Below, one piece after another: positions 1 to 9,180 of a stretch of 64,000 nucleotides of DNA. The notes under the pieces are model-generated. The model was not told the origin of the DNA. It ran no database searches and worked only from the letters and a program-made list of their open reading frames with translations. A program made the position numbers and the translations under genes. The stretch lies in the NCBI RefSeq assembly GCF_020616595.1, contig NZ_CP085278.1:682001-746000 (forward strand). The letters run 5' to 3'. How positions within the stretch are numbered: the first letter of the stretch is position 1; each line of letters opens with the position of its first letter. Origin of the DNA: Lentilactobacillus laojiaonis. GTDB lineage: Bacteria; Bacillota; Bacilli; Lactobacillales; Lactobacillaceae.

Positions 1-938
1 GAGAATACTTTAAAGTCACAGTCCTTAACAATTTCAGAAACATCAGTTAATTCCATTCCAAAACGGGTATCTGGTTGATCAGTACCAAAACGGGCCATAG
101 ATTCATCCCAACTAATTCTTTCAAATGGTAATTTAACTTCCACTCCTAGAGTATCTTTCATTACTTTAGCAATTAAGCCTTCAGTATATTCTTGAATTTC
201 TTCAGGATCAGCAAACGACATTTCCATATCAATTTGTGTGAATTCTGGTTGGCGGTCACCACGTAAATCTTCATCACGGTAACATCTAGCAATTTGATAA
301 TATTTATCAAAACCTGCTCCCATTAGTAATTGTTTAAATTGTTGAGGAGATTGTGGCAATGCATAGAAAGAACCAGGATATACTCGTGACGGTACCAAAT
401 AATCACGTGCTCCTTCTGGAGTAGATTTGGTTAGTGTTGGAGTTTCAACATCAACGAAGCCCATTTGATCAAAATAACTATGAACTGACTGAGTTATTCG
501 GTTGCGAATTAACATATTGCGAAGCATTTCCGGTCTTCTTAAATCTAAATAACGATATTTTAATTTTAATTCATCAGAAGCTTTAACGTTATCTTGAATA
601 TCAAAAGGTGGGGTTTTAGAAGTTGATAAAATTTTGGCATTAATTACATCTACTTCGATTTTACCAGTCTTCATATTATCGTTAACTTCACGAGCAGATC
701 TAGCTACTACGTTACCTTCAATTTCAATGACATATTCATTTCTTAATTGATCAGCTACTGTACGAGCATCGGCACTATATTCATCACTAAATACCAATTG
801 TACAATTCCTTCACGGTCTCTTAAATCTATAAAGATAAGTCCACCTAAATCACGACGCTTTTGTACCCATCCCTTGAGGACAACTTTTTTATCTATATAT
901 GATTCGTCTACTAAACCTGCATAAGTTGTTCTTTTCAT
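1..938 (-). CDS. aspS: Aspartyl-tRNA synthetase, N-terminal part (cut by left window edge)
   Basis: Charges tRNA-Asp with aspartate in the cytoplasm. About 312 N-terminal residues are visible, starting [13 protein letters not shown] at an ATG at 938. The N-terminal OB-fold anticodon-binding domain ([20 protein letters not shown]) is followed by the start of the class II catalytic domain, with motif 2 in [20 protein letters not shown] and the QIDMEMSF strand. It runs open to position 1, so the rest lies outside the window. It follows hisS by 16 bp and must share its T-box-controlled transcript. No frameshift is seen in the visible part. Confidence 0.96.
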   Translation of the reverse strand, partial: MKRTTYAGLVDESYIDKKVVLKGWVQKRRDLGGLIFIDLRDREGIVQLVFSDEYSADARTVADQLRNEYVIEIEGNVVARSAREVNDNMKTGKIEVDVINAKILSTSKTPPFDIQDNVKASDELKLKYRYLDLRRPEMLRNMLIRNRITQSVHSYFDQMGFVDVETPTLTKSTPEGARDYLVPSRVYPGSFYALPQSPQQFKQLLMGAGFDKYYQIARCYRDEDLRGDRQPEFTQIDMEMSFADPEEIQEYTEGLIAKVMKDTLGVEVKLPFERISWDESMARFGTDQPDTRFGMELTDVSEIVKDCDFKVF

Positions 939-954
939 TTTTAATGCTCCCTTA

Positions 955-2247
955 TTATTCATTAAAGTAATCGGTTAAAACCGCGTTAAAATTAGATTTA
1001 ACCTCATTAAGTGGAACTGAAACCTCATTACCATCTAACATGGATTTAACATTAACAGTTTCTTGTTCCAATTCTCGTTCGCCAATTGTAATTGTGTATG
1101 TTGCTCCTAATTTATTAGCAGTTTTAAATTGAGCTTTAGGTTTTTTATCTAAGTAATCACGATCTACCGAAAATCCATTAGATCTCAAGGCTTTAACAAT
1201 CTGAGATGTTTCATAAGTCGTCTCTTCACCAATTCCCACTACATATACATCTAAGTTATCTAGAATTGGTAATTTAACATTTTGAGAATCCATTAATAAT
1301 ATTAGTCTTTCAATTCCGAGTCCAAAACCAACCCCTGAAACTTCTGGGCCACCTAATTCCTCAACCAACCCATTATATCTTCCACCCGCACAAATGGTAG
1401 TATATCCTTCACCAAGTGATTTTGAATTTACCATAATTTCAAAAATAGTATGATTATAATAATCTAAACCACGGACCATTGAAGGATCTACAGTAAATGG
1501 AATGTGTAAAGCCTCTAAAAGTTTTTTAACTTTATCAAAATGAGCTTGAGATTCTGGACTTAGAAAATCTAAGATTGACGGTGCATCGGCCACAAATTTT
1601 TGATCGTTTTTGTCTTTACTATCTAGAACACGTAATGGATTTTTATGAAGTCGATTTTTAGAATCTTCACTTAATTCATCAAAATGTGGTTCTAAGTAAT
1701 CAATCAGAGCTTGACGATAGTTTTCACGAGTTTCTTTATCGCCTAACGTATTTATTACTAATTTAAGATCTTTTAATCCAAATTTTTGTAATAAATTCAT
1801 TCCCATATCAATTACTTCTACATCTAATTCTGGAGCATCACTCCCAAAAGCCTCTACACCAATTTGATGAAACTCACGTAATCGACCAGATTGTGGACGT
1901 TCATATCTAAACATTGATCCCATATAAAACACTTTATATGGCTTTGAAAATTCAGGACCATATAATTTATTTTCCACAAACGAGCGAACTACGCCAGCAG
2001 TTCCTTCAGGACGCAAGCTAATATGACGATCACCTTTATCCATAAAGTCATACATTTCTTTAGTTACCACATCTGAAGTATCTCCAGAAGTTCTTGAAAA
2101 AACTTCGAAATTTTCAAACATTGGAGTTCTGATTTCATGGTAACGATAGTTTGTAAAGAGCATTCTCGCAGTCTCTTCTATATATGCCCATTTTTTAGCT
2201 TCTTCGGGTAAAATATCTGCTGTCCCTTTTGGACGTTGAAATCTCAT
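955..2247 (-). CDS. hisS: Histidyl-tRNA synthetase
   Basis: Charges tRNA-His. The 430-aa length is normal for the bacterial enzyme. It starts [16 protein letters not shown]. Class II motif 2 is seen in [22 protein letters not shown], the His-binding motif in [13 protein letters not shown], and motif 3 in [11 protein letters not shown]; the C-terminal anticodon-binding domain occupies roughly residues 330-420. It is the first gene of a hisS-aspS operon behind a T-box leader, so expression should rise when the cognate tRNA is uncharged. The start ATG follows an AGGAGG-like site. Confidence 0.97.
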   Translation of the reverse strand: MRFQRPKGTADILPEEAKKWAYIEETARMLFTNYRYHEIRTPMFENFEVFSRTSGDTSDVVTKEMYDFMDKGDRHISLRPEGTAGVVRSFVENKLYGPEFSKPYKVFYMGSMFRYERPQSGRLREFHQIGVEAFGSDAPELDVEVIDMGMNLLQKFGLKDLKLVINTLGDKETRENYRQALIDYLEPHFDELSEDSKNRLHKNPLRVLDSKDKNDQKFVADAPSILDFLSPESQAHFDKVKKLLEALHIPFTVDPSMVRGLDYYNHTIFEIMVNSKSLGEGYTTICAGGRYNGLVEELGGPEVSGVGFGLGIERLILLMDSQNVKLPILDNLDVYVVGIGEETTYETSQIVKALRSNGFSVDRDYLDKKPKAQFKTANKLGATYTITIGERELEQETVNVKSMLDGNEVSVPLNEVKSNFNAVLTDYFNE

Positions 2248-2284
2248 TTATTTTTTCCTCCTATTTGAAAATGGCGATAAAAAA

Positions 2285-2480
2285 ACACCCTTGAATTTTC
2301 AAGGGTGCATTTGCACGGTACCACCTTAATTGACTCTTAAGAATAACGCTCATCACGAATAGTTTAACCTATTACCTCAATAATCAAAAAGTGTCATCTA
2401 TGAATTATCAACGAATTCTCACACCAAATAAATTCTCTCTTTTGATGATAAAATCATAGTCTCTTTTTATCGGCCAAATA
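2285..2480 (-). promoter_or_regulatory. T-box riboswitch leader of hisS-aspS with overlapping Asp/His specifier GACAC
   Basis: On the minus strand the conserved T-box AAGGTGGTACCGTGC lies at about 2313-2327, followed by a terminator hairpin (CACCCTTG, AAAATT-type loop, CAAGGGTG, then a T-run) at 2285-2309. Upstream, stem I can form from an A-rich arm and CTATGA (about 2453-2470) pairing with TCATAG and TTTTT (about 2386-2404). The internal loop left between these pairs has ATGACAC on its 3' side. That places GACAC (2391-2395) at the specifier position: GAC reads Asp and CAC, shifted by two, reads His. The T-box family is certain; the exact specifier choice is inferred. Confidence 0.93.
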
Positions 2481-2493
2481 TCTAATTAAGTTT

Positions 2494-2522
2494 AGAATAA
2501 TTTATAAAATAAAAAAAGTCAA
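2494..2522 (-). promoter_or_regulatory. Sigma-A promoter of the hisS-aspS T-box operon
   Basis: Minus-strand TTGACT (2517-2522) and TATTCT (2494-2499) are separated by 17 bp, close to the vegetative consensus. They lie just upstream of T-box stem I, so transcription would enter the leader within about 10-20 nt. Confidence 0.75.
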
Positions 2523-2590
2523 TAACGTTTTTATATATTATAATAATTACCGTTAGTACCAAATAATTTTTAAATATTACAGGTGATTGA

Positions 2591-3424
2591 ATGTTAAATA
2601 AAAAAGTTGACTTTCGAATAATTTTGACTTTCATAGTAACTATTTTGGCTTTCTTATTATTGATAGCAAGGTTGTATCCAAAGTCTAATCATATACAAAT
2701 TAATAACTTAGAAATGCACAGTGGTCCCTCCATAGATTATCCTGTTAGTACAAAATTAAAAAGTAATTCAAAATTTAAAATCATTACCAAAAAGAATAAT
2801 TGGAGCAAAATCAATTCTAACGGCAAAACCGGATGGGTACCTACTTGGCTATTAAATAAAAAATTAGATAATTATTCGAAATTGTCAGAAGCCACCATTG
2901 TATTAGATCCCGGACATGGCGGAACAGATGCAGGGGCCCTTTCTATTAAGGGAAAATACGAAAAAGCATATACCATGCAGCTAGTTAACCAAGTTTATAA
3001 GGAATTAAAAAACAGTGGTGCCAATGTAATTCTAACTAGAAATAACGATCAATACGTTTCCTTAAACGAGCGACCACAGTTAGCCGAAAAAAATCATGCT
3101 GATTTATTTTTAAGTTTTCATTTTGATTCGTCAGATCTAAATAATTCAGCGACTGGGTTTACGACTTATTATTATCATAATGAAAGTTCTCTAGCTTTAG
3201 CTAATACCATCAACCAATCACTAAGTAATCTTCCCTTAACAAATCGAGGAGTTGAATTTGGTGATTACTTAGTAATTAGAGATACAACGGTCCCTTCTGT
3301 CTTATTAGAATCTGGCTATATTAATAATAGTAAAGATTTTAAATATATTAGAAATCCTAACTACCAAAAACAAATTGCTAAGGATATAAAAGCGGGATTA
3401 AATAATTATTTCAATAAAAAATAG
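2591..3424 (+). CDS. N-acetylmuramoyl-L-alanine amidase with SH3b domain, membrane-anchored
   Basis: Cleaves the amide bond between N-acetylmuramic acid and the stem peptide of peptidoglycan, outside the membrane. Residues 10-28 form one hydrophobic helix, an uncleaved anchor or signal. Residues about 35-92 form a bacterial SH3 domain (GPSIDYPVSTKL, WSKINSNGKTGWVPTWLL). Residues about 101-275 are an Amidase_3 domain with all expected zinc and catalytic residues: H109 in DPGHGG, E124, H177 in LSFHFDSS and E240 in VLLESGY. It is a single gene divergent from hisS and closed by a terminator. The ATG follows AGGTG. Which division or turnover step it serves cannot be read from the sequence. Confidence 0.92.
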   Translation: MLNKKVDFRIILTFIVTILAFLLLIARLYPKSNHIQINNLEMHSGPSIDYPVSTKLKSNSKFKIITKKNNWSKINSNGKTGWVPTWLLNKKLDNYSKLSEATIVLDPGHGGTDAGALSIKGKYEKAYTMQLVNQVYKELKNSGANVILTRNNDQYVSLNERPQLAEKNHADLFLSFHFDSSDLNNSATGFTTYYYHNESSLALANTINQSLSNLPLTNRGVEFGDYLVIRDTTVPSVLLESGYINNSKDFKYIRNPNYQKQIAKDIKAGLNNYFNKK

Positions 3425-3446
3425 CGCTAAATAGCGCTATTTTTTA
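3417..3446. terminator. Bidirectional terminator between the amidase and the HAD gene
   Basis: AAAATAGCGC, a 6-nt TAAATA loop and GCGCTATTTT form a perfect stem with T-rich sequence on both strands. It overlaps the stop codons of both convergent genes. Confidence 0.85.
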
Positions 3447-4074
3447 TTTTATTATATATTTCTTCAAAATTGCTAGCTCTGAAGGTTTGTTTATTAATTA
3501 GTATGATGAGATTGTCTGGATCAAACAAATAACTAAAGATATTGGCATTATTTCCAGCTTCAACATCTAACTTTCGATCACCAATCATAACCGCTGCCGA
3601 TAAATTGATTGAATACTTATTAATTAAATATAATAACGATTCAGGATTAGGTTTACGTTTAAATCCCTGACTTTTAGTTACGGTATCCTTAAAATAAGGC
3701 AATAAATCATAATTAGCTAACAATTGATTAGCTTGTTCATCTCGATGAGTTAGTAAATAATTGCTCCCGCCAATTTCTAAAACTAATTTCAATACATCCA
3801 TTACTCCTGGAAATGGTTTTGATGAATTAACATATTCCGGTTCTAACTTAGTATACTCATTTTGCAAAAAAATTTTATTAATACCATATTGAGAACTAAA
3901 CTTTTGAATGGCCGCTCCTACCGAGCTTTTACGCATCGTGCGATAGATATCATTATCATCGATTTCAATTTCATCAATCCCTAGATTAATTAAACTATCC
4001 CTAAAAGCAGCTACCATATTAGGATAAGTATTAAATAAAGTTCCATCAAAATCCCAAAAAATTTGATTAATCAT
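3427..4074 (-). CDS. HAD-superfamily phosphatase, phosphoglycolate-phosphatase-like
   Basis: A hydrolase of the haloacid dehalogenase family, 215 aa. Motif I is DFDGT with nucleophile D8 and acid D10. A helical cap of the PGP/beta-phosphoglucomutase type follows (about residues 15-85). Motif II is in LLTHRD, motif III lysine is in GFKRKPNPESLLYL, and motif IV is MIGDRKLDVEAG. The substrate cannot be told from sequence. It is last in the minus-strand run from the 109-aa gene through dtd, starting 18 nt after dtd ends, and finishes inside a terminator. Confidence 0.88.
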   Translation of the reverse strand: MINQIFWDFDGTLFNTYPNMVAAFRDSLINLGIDEIEIDDNDIYRTMRKSSVGAAIQKFSSQYGINKIFLQNEYTKLEPEYVNSSKPFPGVMDVLKLVLEIGGSNYLLTHRDEQANQLLANYDLLPYFKDTVTKSQGFKRKPNPESLLYLINKYSINLSAAVMIGDRKLDVEAGNNANIFSYLFDPDNLIILINKQTFRASNFEEIYNKIKNSAI

Positions 4075-4092
4075 GGCTTCTCCTAGATAAAA

Positions 4093-4539
4093 TTATTTTT
4101 GGTCAGTATCGTATATAAGCGTTACTGGCCCATCATTTTCTAAGCTAATTTGCATATCTGCTCCAAACTGACCAGTTTTTACATCAATTCCTCGATCTCT
4201 TAAAGCTTGATTAAATTGATCATATATTAATTTAGCATGTTCTGGTTCACCAGCCTTAGCAAAACTAGGTCGGTTTCCCTTTTTAGTGTCAGCAAATAAG
4301 GTAAATTGGGAAACAGATAATATTTTTCCATTTACTGACTGAATATCTAAGTTCATTTTAGAATTTTCATCTTCAAAAATTCGCGTTTTACTAATTTTAT
4401 TAGCTAAATACTCAATTTCTTCCAAGCCATCAGTATCTAAAACACCTACTAATAATAAATATCCCTTATTAATTGAAGATATTAAATTATCATCGATCTT
4501 TACACTAGCTCGATTAACTCTTTGCAAAATTACTTTCAT
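4093..4539 (-). CDS. dtd: D-aminoacyl-tRNA deacylase
   Basis: Removes D-amino acids, and in the known family also misplaced glycine, from tRNAs, keeping D-residues out of proteins. The 148-aa length is typical. Both cross-subunit active-site signatures are present: SQFTLFADTKKGNRPSF around residue 80 and GPVTL near the C terminus. It starts 5 nt after the rel stop, so the two are almost certainly co-transcribed; a rel-dtd pair is a common arrangement in Bacillota. Confidence 0.97.
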   Translation of the reverse strand: MKVILQRVNRASVKIDDNLISSINKGYLLLVGVLDTDGLEEIEYLANKISKTRIFEDENSKMNLDIQSVNGKILSVSQFTLFADTKKGNRPSFAKAGEPEHAKLIYDQFNQALRDRGIDVKTGQFGADMQISLENDGPVTLIYDTDQK

Positions 4540-4544
4540 AATAA

Positions 4545-6776
4545 TTACCTAAAAGCTCGACTTACAACATATACATCTGAAACATTTCGAATTGTTGCAA
4601 TTGCCCTTTCTAATTGTTCAGTATCTCTTACCATTAGTGACAATGAGATAGTTACCATTTTATTTTTATCAACTTTTCCATTAATCGAGGTAACATTTTT
4701 AGAAACGTTATTAATTGCATAGATTACATCTGCAATTAAACCAGAACGATTATATCCCTCAACTGATAGATTAGCAGTATAGATTGGTTTTTTGTTCTTT
4801 GAACTAGCCCAAAATACCGCTACTACTCGTTCACCATTTTCTTCGGCTTTTTTCATATTTGGACAGCCTTTACGATGAACTGAAACCCCTCTACCTTTAG
4901 TGATATAGCCAAGAATATCATCTCCAGGAACCGGCGTACAACAATGACTAAGTCTAACTAGCAAGTTATCTACTCCATCAATATATATTCCGTTTGAAGA
5001 TTTATCAAGATCACGTTTTTGTAGACTATTTTTTTCACTTTTAATCGTTTGGTGATCTTCTAGTACATCTTTTTGAGCTTTATTTTGCATAGCTTGTTTA
5101 GCCATCGCACGTAATTCTTCAGTTAATCGATTAATGACACCGGTTGGTTGAACGTCTCCAAAACCAATCGCGGCCAATAAGTCGTCTGCATGCTGATAAT
5201 GCATATCTTGAGCAACTGTTTCAAGATTTTCATCAGTTAAAATTTCTTTAGGATCATAATTTTCTTCATGGAGCTTTTTATTTAATTCATCCATTCCTAA
5301 TTCAATATTAACATCACGATCTTTTTGACGATAAAATTGCTTAATTTTATTTCTGGCACGTCGAGTATGCACTAATTTAAGCCAATCTTGGCTAGGTCCA
5401 GATGAATTTGATGAAGTTACAATATCTACAATATCACCGTTCTTAACTTGATGATCTAAAGGAACTATCTTGCCATTAATTTTGGCTCCGGTTGTATGAT
5501 GACCAACATCAGTATGAATCATATATGCTAAATCTAACGGACCTGCTCCCTTAGGCATTTCATAAACGTCACCTTTGGGGGTAAATACATAGACTCGATC
5601 ACCGAATAGTTCTCCTTTAACTCCATCCATAAAATCAGCAGCATTATCAGTTTCTTCTTGTAATTCAATAATTTGCTTAACTAGATTTAGCTTACTGTTA
5701 TCACCAGATTCTGGGACACCCTCAAAATTACCTTCTTTATATGCCCAATGGGCTGCAATCCCAAACTCAGCAATTTGATGCATTTGCTCAGTTCTAATTT
5801 GTACCTCTAATGGCTTTCCTTCTGGACCAATGACAGTCGTATGCAAGGATTGATACATATTAGCTTTTGGCATCGCAATATAATCTTTAAATCTTCCTGG
5901 CATAGGCTTCCATTTAGAATGAATAGCACCTAACACGGCATAACAATCCTTAATTGAATTAACAATTATCCGTAATGCCAAAAGGTCATAAATTTGGTTA
6001 AACTGTTTATGTTGATCAACCATTTTGCGATAAATTGAATAGATATGTTTAGGACGTCCATAAATTTCCGCTTTAATACCAATTTCGTCAATTGTATCGT
6101 TAACTTCTTCAATAGCATCATCGATATAACTAACTCGTTGATCACGTCTGGAATTCATTAATTGTACAATTCGATAATATTGTTGCGGATTTAGATAATG
6201 TAAGGCAGTATCTTCTAGTTCCCATTTAATGGTTCCAATACCTAATCTATCAGCAATTGGTGCATAAATTTCAAGTGTTTCCCGAGATATTCTACGCTGC
6301 TTTTCCGGTCTTAAAGATTTCAAAGTTCGCATATTATGGAGTCGATCTGCTAACTTAACAATCATTACACGAATATCTTTTCCCATAGCTAATAAAAGTT
6401 TTCGATGATTTTCAGATAATCGTTCTTCAGATGATTTATATTTAATTTTGCTAATCTTAGTTACACCATCAACAATTAAAGCAATATCTTTATCAAATAA
6501 TTCTTGGATATCAATTACTTCAACCCCTGTATCTTCAACCACATCATGTAAAAGTCCCGCACTAATGGTTGCAAAATCCATGTGAAGATCTGCTAAGATT
6601 CCCGCAACCTGGATTGGATGAACAATATACTCTTCACCAGATTTTCGTACCTGACCTTTATGAGCGATTTTAGCAAATTCATAGGCTCTCTTTATGGTAT
6701 CAATTTCACCTTGATCCATATATTCAGAAACCTTATTAATTACTTCATCGATTGACCAATTTTTATTTTTAGACAT
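4545..6776 (-). CDS. rel: Bifunctional (p)ppGpp synthetase/hydrolase, Rel (RSH family)
   Basis: Makes and degrades the stringent-response alarmone (p)ppGpp. The 743 aa show the full long-RSH layout. The HD hydrolase domain is about residues 30-190, with HPIQVAGILADL and the metal-binding LLHDVVEDT intact. The synthetase domain is about 240-360 (KHIYSIYRKM, YQSLHTTVIGPEG). The TGS domain is about 400-460 (VYVFTPKGDVYEMPKGAG). A zinc-finger/RIS region holds SHCCTPVPGDDILGYITKGR, and the C-terminal ACT domain is about 665-743. Both catalytic halves look functional. It is often annotated relA in this group. Confidence 0.97.
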   Translation of the reverse strand: MSKNKNWSIDEVINKVSEYMDQGEIDTIKRAYEFAKIAHKGQVRKSGEEYIVHPIQVAGILADLHMDFATISAGLLHDVVEDTGVEVIDIQELFDKDIALIVDGVTKISKIKYKSSEERLSENHRKLLLAMGKDIRVMIVKLADRLHNMRTLKSLRPEKQRRISRETLEIYAPIADRLGIGTIKWELEDTALHYLNPQQYYRIVQLMNSRRDQRVSYIDDAIEEVNDTIDEIGIKAEIYGRPKHIYSIYRKMVDQHKQFNQIYDLLALRIIVNSIKDCYAVLGAIHSKWKPMPGRFKDYIAMPKANMYQSLHTTVIGPEGKPLEVQIRTEQMHQIAEFGIAAHWAYKEGNFEGVPESGDNSKLNLVKQIIELQEETDNAADFMDGVKGELFGDRVYVFTPKGDVYEMPKGAGPLDLAYMIHTDVGHHTTGAKINGKIVPLDHQVKNGDIVDIVTSSNSSGPSQDWLKLVHTRRARNKIKQFYRQKDRDVNIELGMDELNKKLHEENYDPKEILTDENLETVAQDMHYQHADDLLAAIGFGDVQPTGVINRLTEELRAMAKQAMQNKAQKDVLEDHQTIKSEKNSLQKRDLDKSSNGIYIDGVDNLLVRLSHCCTPVPGDDILGYITKGRGVSVHRKGCPNMKKAEENGERVVAVFWASSKNKKPIYTANLSVEGYNRSGLIADVIYAINNVSKNVTSINGKVDKNKMVTISLSLMVRDTEQLERAIATIRNVSDVYVVSRAFR

Positions 6777-6800
6777 TTATCGTCATCTCTTCCCTTACCC

Positions 6801-7538
6801 TTATAACTCACTAACTACAGAAATTGATGAAAGAAAATATAAAGGTGCTGTTTCTGCTCTCAAAATTCTCGGACCTAATCCAGCTAATTTATAATTATTT
6901 TTTAACATCAAATCAATTTCACTTTCATCAATACCACCTTCAGGACCAAAGACCCCAATCAATGAACCCTTATTATTTAAATTCATAATGGTTTGTTTTA
7001 ATGTACTCGTCTCACCCTGCTTAGCAGATTCTTCATATGCCACAATTCTAGCATCTACTTTTAAGTTCATAATTTCTGACAAGTTTGGAATATATTTAAC
7101 TTTCGGAATCACGTTACGATGCGATTGTTGGGCAGCATTTAATGCAACCTCTTGTAATCTTTTAATTTTTGACTCGGCTTTATTTTTCCAATTAGTAATA
7201 GAACGATTCATGGAAACAAAAATAATTTGACTAGCTCCTAATTCAGTTGATTTTTGTACAATTAGTTCGGGTTTATTGTTTTTAGACAGTCCACAAACTA
7301 TGGTGACATCAATCGGTAATTCATTATCCCTATCAATTTCTTTTTTGATTTTCAGATTAGCTTGTTTATTTTCAATTGATTGAATACTTGCTAAAAAAAC
7401 CTGTTTATTTGTATCAACTATTTCAATTTGTTCATTAATTTTAGCGCGCATCACCGTCACAAGATGGTGATTGGATGCTTTATCAAGATTAACTAATTCA
7501 TTAGAATTTACTATTTGATCTACAAAGTACTGTTGCAT
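6801..7538 (-). CDS. rsmE: 16S rRNA m3U1498 methyltransferase RsmE
   Basis: Methylates N3 of U1498 in 16S rRNA using S-adenosylmethionine. The 245-aa protein has an N-terminal PUA-like RNA-binding part (about 1-70) and a SPOUT trefoil-knot domain with VFGPEGGIDESEI and LGPRILRAETAPLY forming the SAM-binding knot. It lies 6 nt after prmA, and this prmA-rsmE-rel order is typical for Lactobacillales. Confidence 0.96.
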   Translation of the reverse strand: MQQYFVDQIVNSNELVNLDKASNHHLVTVMRAKINEQIEIVDTNKQVFLASIQSIENKQANLKIKKEIDRDNELPIDVTIVCGLSKNNKPELIVQKSTELGASQIIFVSMNRSITNWKNKAESKIKRLQEVALNAAQQSHRNVIPKVKYIPNLSEIMNLKVDARIVAYEESAKQGETSTLKQTIMNLNNKGSLIGVFGPEGGIDESEIDLMLKNNYKLAGLGPRILRAETAPLYFLSSISVVSEL

Positions 7539-7544
7539 TCCTAT

Positions 7545-8513
7545 CTAGTCCTCTTTACCTGGCTTAATTGCAATAATTGAATACCAATCCTTCATCCTAC
7601 TAATCTGTGAAATAATAAAGCCCTGTTCTTCAATTTTTGCTTTTACTTCTTCAATTTTATCATTGATAATTCCAGAAGTAATGAAATATCCGTGCTCTTT
7701 TAAATTATCCCAAGCTTGTGGCACTAGTGGAATAATGATTTCAGCTAAAATATTAGCTACTACTACATCTACATTTTCATTAATTCCTTTTAAAAGATCG
7801 TTAGCAGAAACTTCAATGTCTTTAGCCACTGGATTTAAGTCTAAATTATTTTGTGCTGATTCAACAGCAACTTCATCCACATCAAAAGCTTTAATATTAT
7901 TAGCACCCATTAGTTTAGCAGAGATACTTAAAACTCCCGAACCTGTACCCACATCTAAAATATTTTCGCCACCTTGAATAACCGTTTCTAGAGCTTGTAA
8001 TGAAAGTCTAGTAGTTGGATGAGTTCCTGTGCCAAAGGCCATTCCCGGATTTAAACGAATAACCTTTTCATCTTGGGAACTAGATTTATAATCTTCCCAG
8101 CTTGGTACAATAGTTATAAAATGAGTTATTCTAACTGGATGGTAGTAACGTTCCCAAGCAGTTGACCAATCTTCGTCTTTAATTGCAGTAGTTTTAACTT
8201 CAGCAGGTCCTGGATTTAGCCCAAATTCTTTTAATTGAATAACTCGTTGTTCTAATTTCGGAACTAAACTTTCGACATCAATAGAGTCTGGAGAGTCTGG
8301 GAAATAAGAAGATACTAATGCTCCTTGAGTTATATGAATTAGGTCTTTAGGATCAACAATCTCTCCATGCTCTCCATATTTACCAGGTTTTAATTTTTCA
8401 TAGTCTTTAGAATCTTCAATTGCTACACCTTCAGCGCCGAGTTCCATAAAAATATTTGATACTGCTTCAATTGATTCACTTGTTGTTAATACCGAAACCT
8501 GTGTCCATTTCAT
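7545..8513 (-). CDS. prmA: Ribosomal protein L11 methyltransferase
   Basis: Methylates amino groups of ribosomal protein L11. The 322-aa protein has a substrate-recognition N terminus (about 1-90) and a Rossmann SAM-binding domain. [25 protein letters not shown] (SAM loop) and [13 protein letters not shown] are the diagnostic motifs. A terminator-like hairpin at 8545-8572 separates it from the upstream 109-aa gene, so prmA expression may depend partly on read-through or on a promoter inside that gene. Confidence 0.95.
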   Translation of the reverse strand: MKWTQVSVLTTSESIEAVSNIFMELGAEGVAIEDSKDYEKLKPGKYGEHGEIVDPKDLIHITQGALVSSYFPDSPDSIDVESLVPKLEQRVIQLKEFGLNPGPAEVKTTAIKDEDWSTAWERYYHPVRITHFITIVPSWEDYKSSSQDEKVIRLNPGMAFGTGTHPTTRLSLQALETVIQGGENILDVGTGSGVLSISAKLMGANNIKAFDVDEVAVESAQNNLDLNPVAKDIEVSANDLLKGINENVDVVVANILAEIIIPLVPQAWDNLKEHGYFITSGIINDKIEEVKAKIEEQGFIISQISRMKDWYSIIAIKPGKED

Positions 8514-8544
8514 AAAATATTCCTCATTTTCAATTTATTTAAAC

Positions 8545-8572
8545 AAAAAGATGCACCACCAACGGATGCACC
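8545..8572 (-). terminator. Terminator-like hairpin between the 109-aa gene and prmA
   Basis: The minus strand reads GGTGCATC, a 7-nt spacer, then GGTGCATC and five T. The two octamers look like a direct repeat, but GGUGCAUC can pair with itself antiparallel (six Watson-Crick and two G-U pairs), giving a stem followed by a U-run directly after the stop codon of the 109-aa gene. Confidence 0.65.
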
Positions 8573-8902
8573 TTAGTCTTTTGCCAGATTTTCTTCTTTT
8601 TGAACTTCTTCTTTATGAACTTCTTTTTCATGCCTAAGCAGATGTCCTTCTAAATAATGAAGGAGTTCTGACTCGTTAGCAAATACACGCGGATGTTTTT
8701 GCTTGTGCAATCTTAAATCTATCTCACTTATACTTTGACGGCCTGTCCATTTATGACGATATCTAATAATTAAACGATTATCTAGATTTTTACGACCGAA
8801 TTTAAATATATAAATATTATCAGGAATCAATAACGGACGAATATATTCCTTCCGATAATGATAACCATTATTTCTTAAAAATTGCTTAGTCCTATTTAAC
8901 AT
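8573..8902 (-). CDS. Uncharacterised 109-aa basic protein upstream of prmA
   Basis: I do not recognise this family. The protein is rich in Arg, Lys, His and Tyr. It starts MLNRTKQFLRNNGYHYRKE, has a central segment of alternating hydrophobic and basic residues (IYIFKFGRKNLDNRLIIRY) that looks like beta strands, and ends in a charged Lys/Glu helix (residues about 85-109). No signal peptide or membrane segment is seen. Translation is supported by a strong AGGGGG site 8-10 nt before the ATG and a promoter at 8983-9011. Codon use resembles its neighbours. A nucleic-acid-binding role is possible from the charge but is only a guess. Confidence 0.7.
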   Translation of the reverse strand: MLNRTKQFLRNNGYHYRKEYIRPLLIPDNIYIFKFGRKNLDNRLIIRYRHKWTGRQSISEIDLRLHKQKHPRVFANESELLHYLEGHLLRHEKEVHKEEVQKEENLAKD

Positions 8903-8982
8903 ATTTGTGCACCCCCTTAGCTAAACTGTAAGTAAATAGATATTTATTAATTTAAAAACACTGATTTAAACATATTATATCT

Positions 8983-9011
8983 ATAATAATAGAAAGAATA
9001 TAAAAACACAA
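8983..9011 (-). promoter_or_regulatory. Predicted sigma-A promoter of the 109-aa gene
   Basis: Minus-strand TTGTGT (9006-9011) and TATTAT (8983-8988) with a 17-bp spacer, about 80 bp upstream of the ATG. A second TATAAT-like hexamer lies a few bases downstream. Confidence 0.5.
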
Positions 9012-9072
9012 TCATTTTGTTTAGTTAGAAATGTATAAGTAATAATGTTAATCTAGGAGCGATTCAATGTCA

Positions 9073-9171
9073 ATTTATTAATTAATAAATTGCTTAATTA
9101 ATTATACCATGGGCGTTATTAATTAAAAATCAAATTATTAATTAATGGATATGAAATTACGAATTAATTAT
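9073..9171. repeat. Cluster of ATTAATTA palindromic motifs
   Basis: Five copies of ATTAATTA (core TTAATTAA or TAATTA) occur in about 100 bp. The first sits in a perfect 16-bp palindrome TTTATTAATTAATAAA; others are in CTTAATTAATTATA, GTTATTAATTAAAA, AAATTATTAATTAATGG and GAATTAATTATC. Local AT content is far above that of nearby genes. Protein binding, DNA bending or plain AT drift cannot be told apart here. Confidence 0.6.
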
Positions 9172-9180
9172 CTAAAAATA

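Noticed and set aside
4522-4722. Plus-strand 66-aa frame opposite rel and dtd
   Set aside because: It lies fully inside well-supported minus-strand genes, has no ribosome site and no recognisable protein pattern.
9067-9081. Four-codon frame MSIY with a ribosome-site-like AGGAGC, considered as a leader peptide
   Set aside because: No gene follows on the same strand for over 900 bp, so there is nothing for it to regulate; kept only as part of the palindrome-cluster observation.
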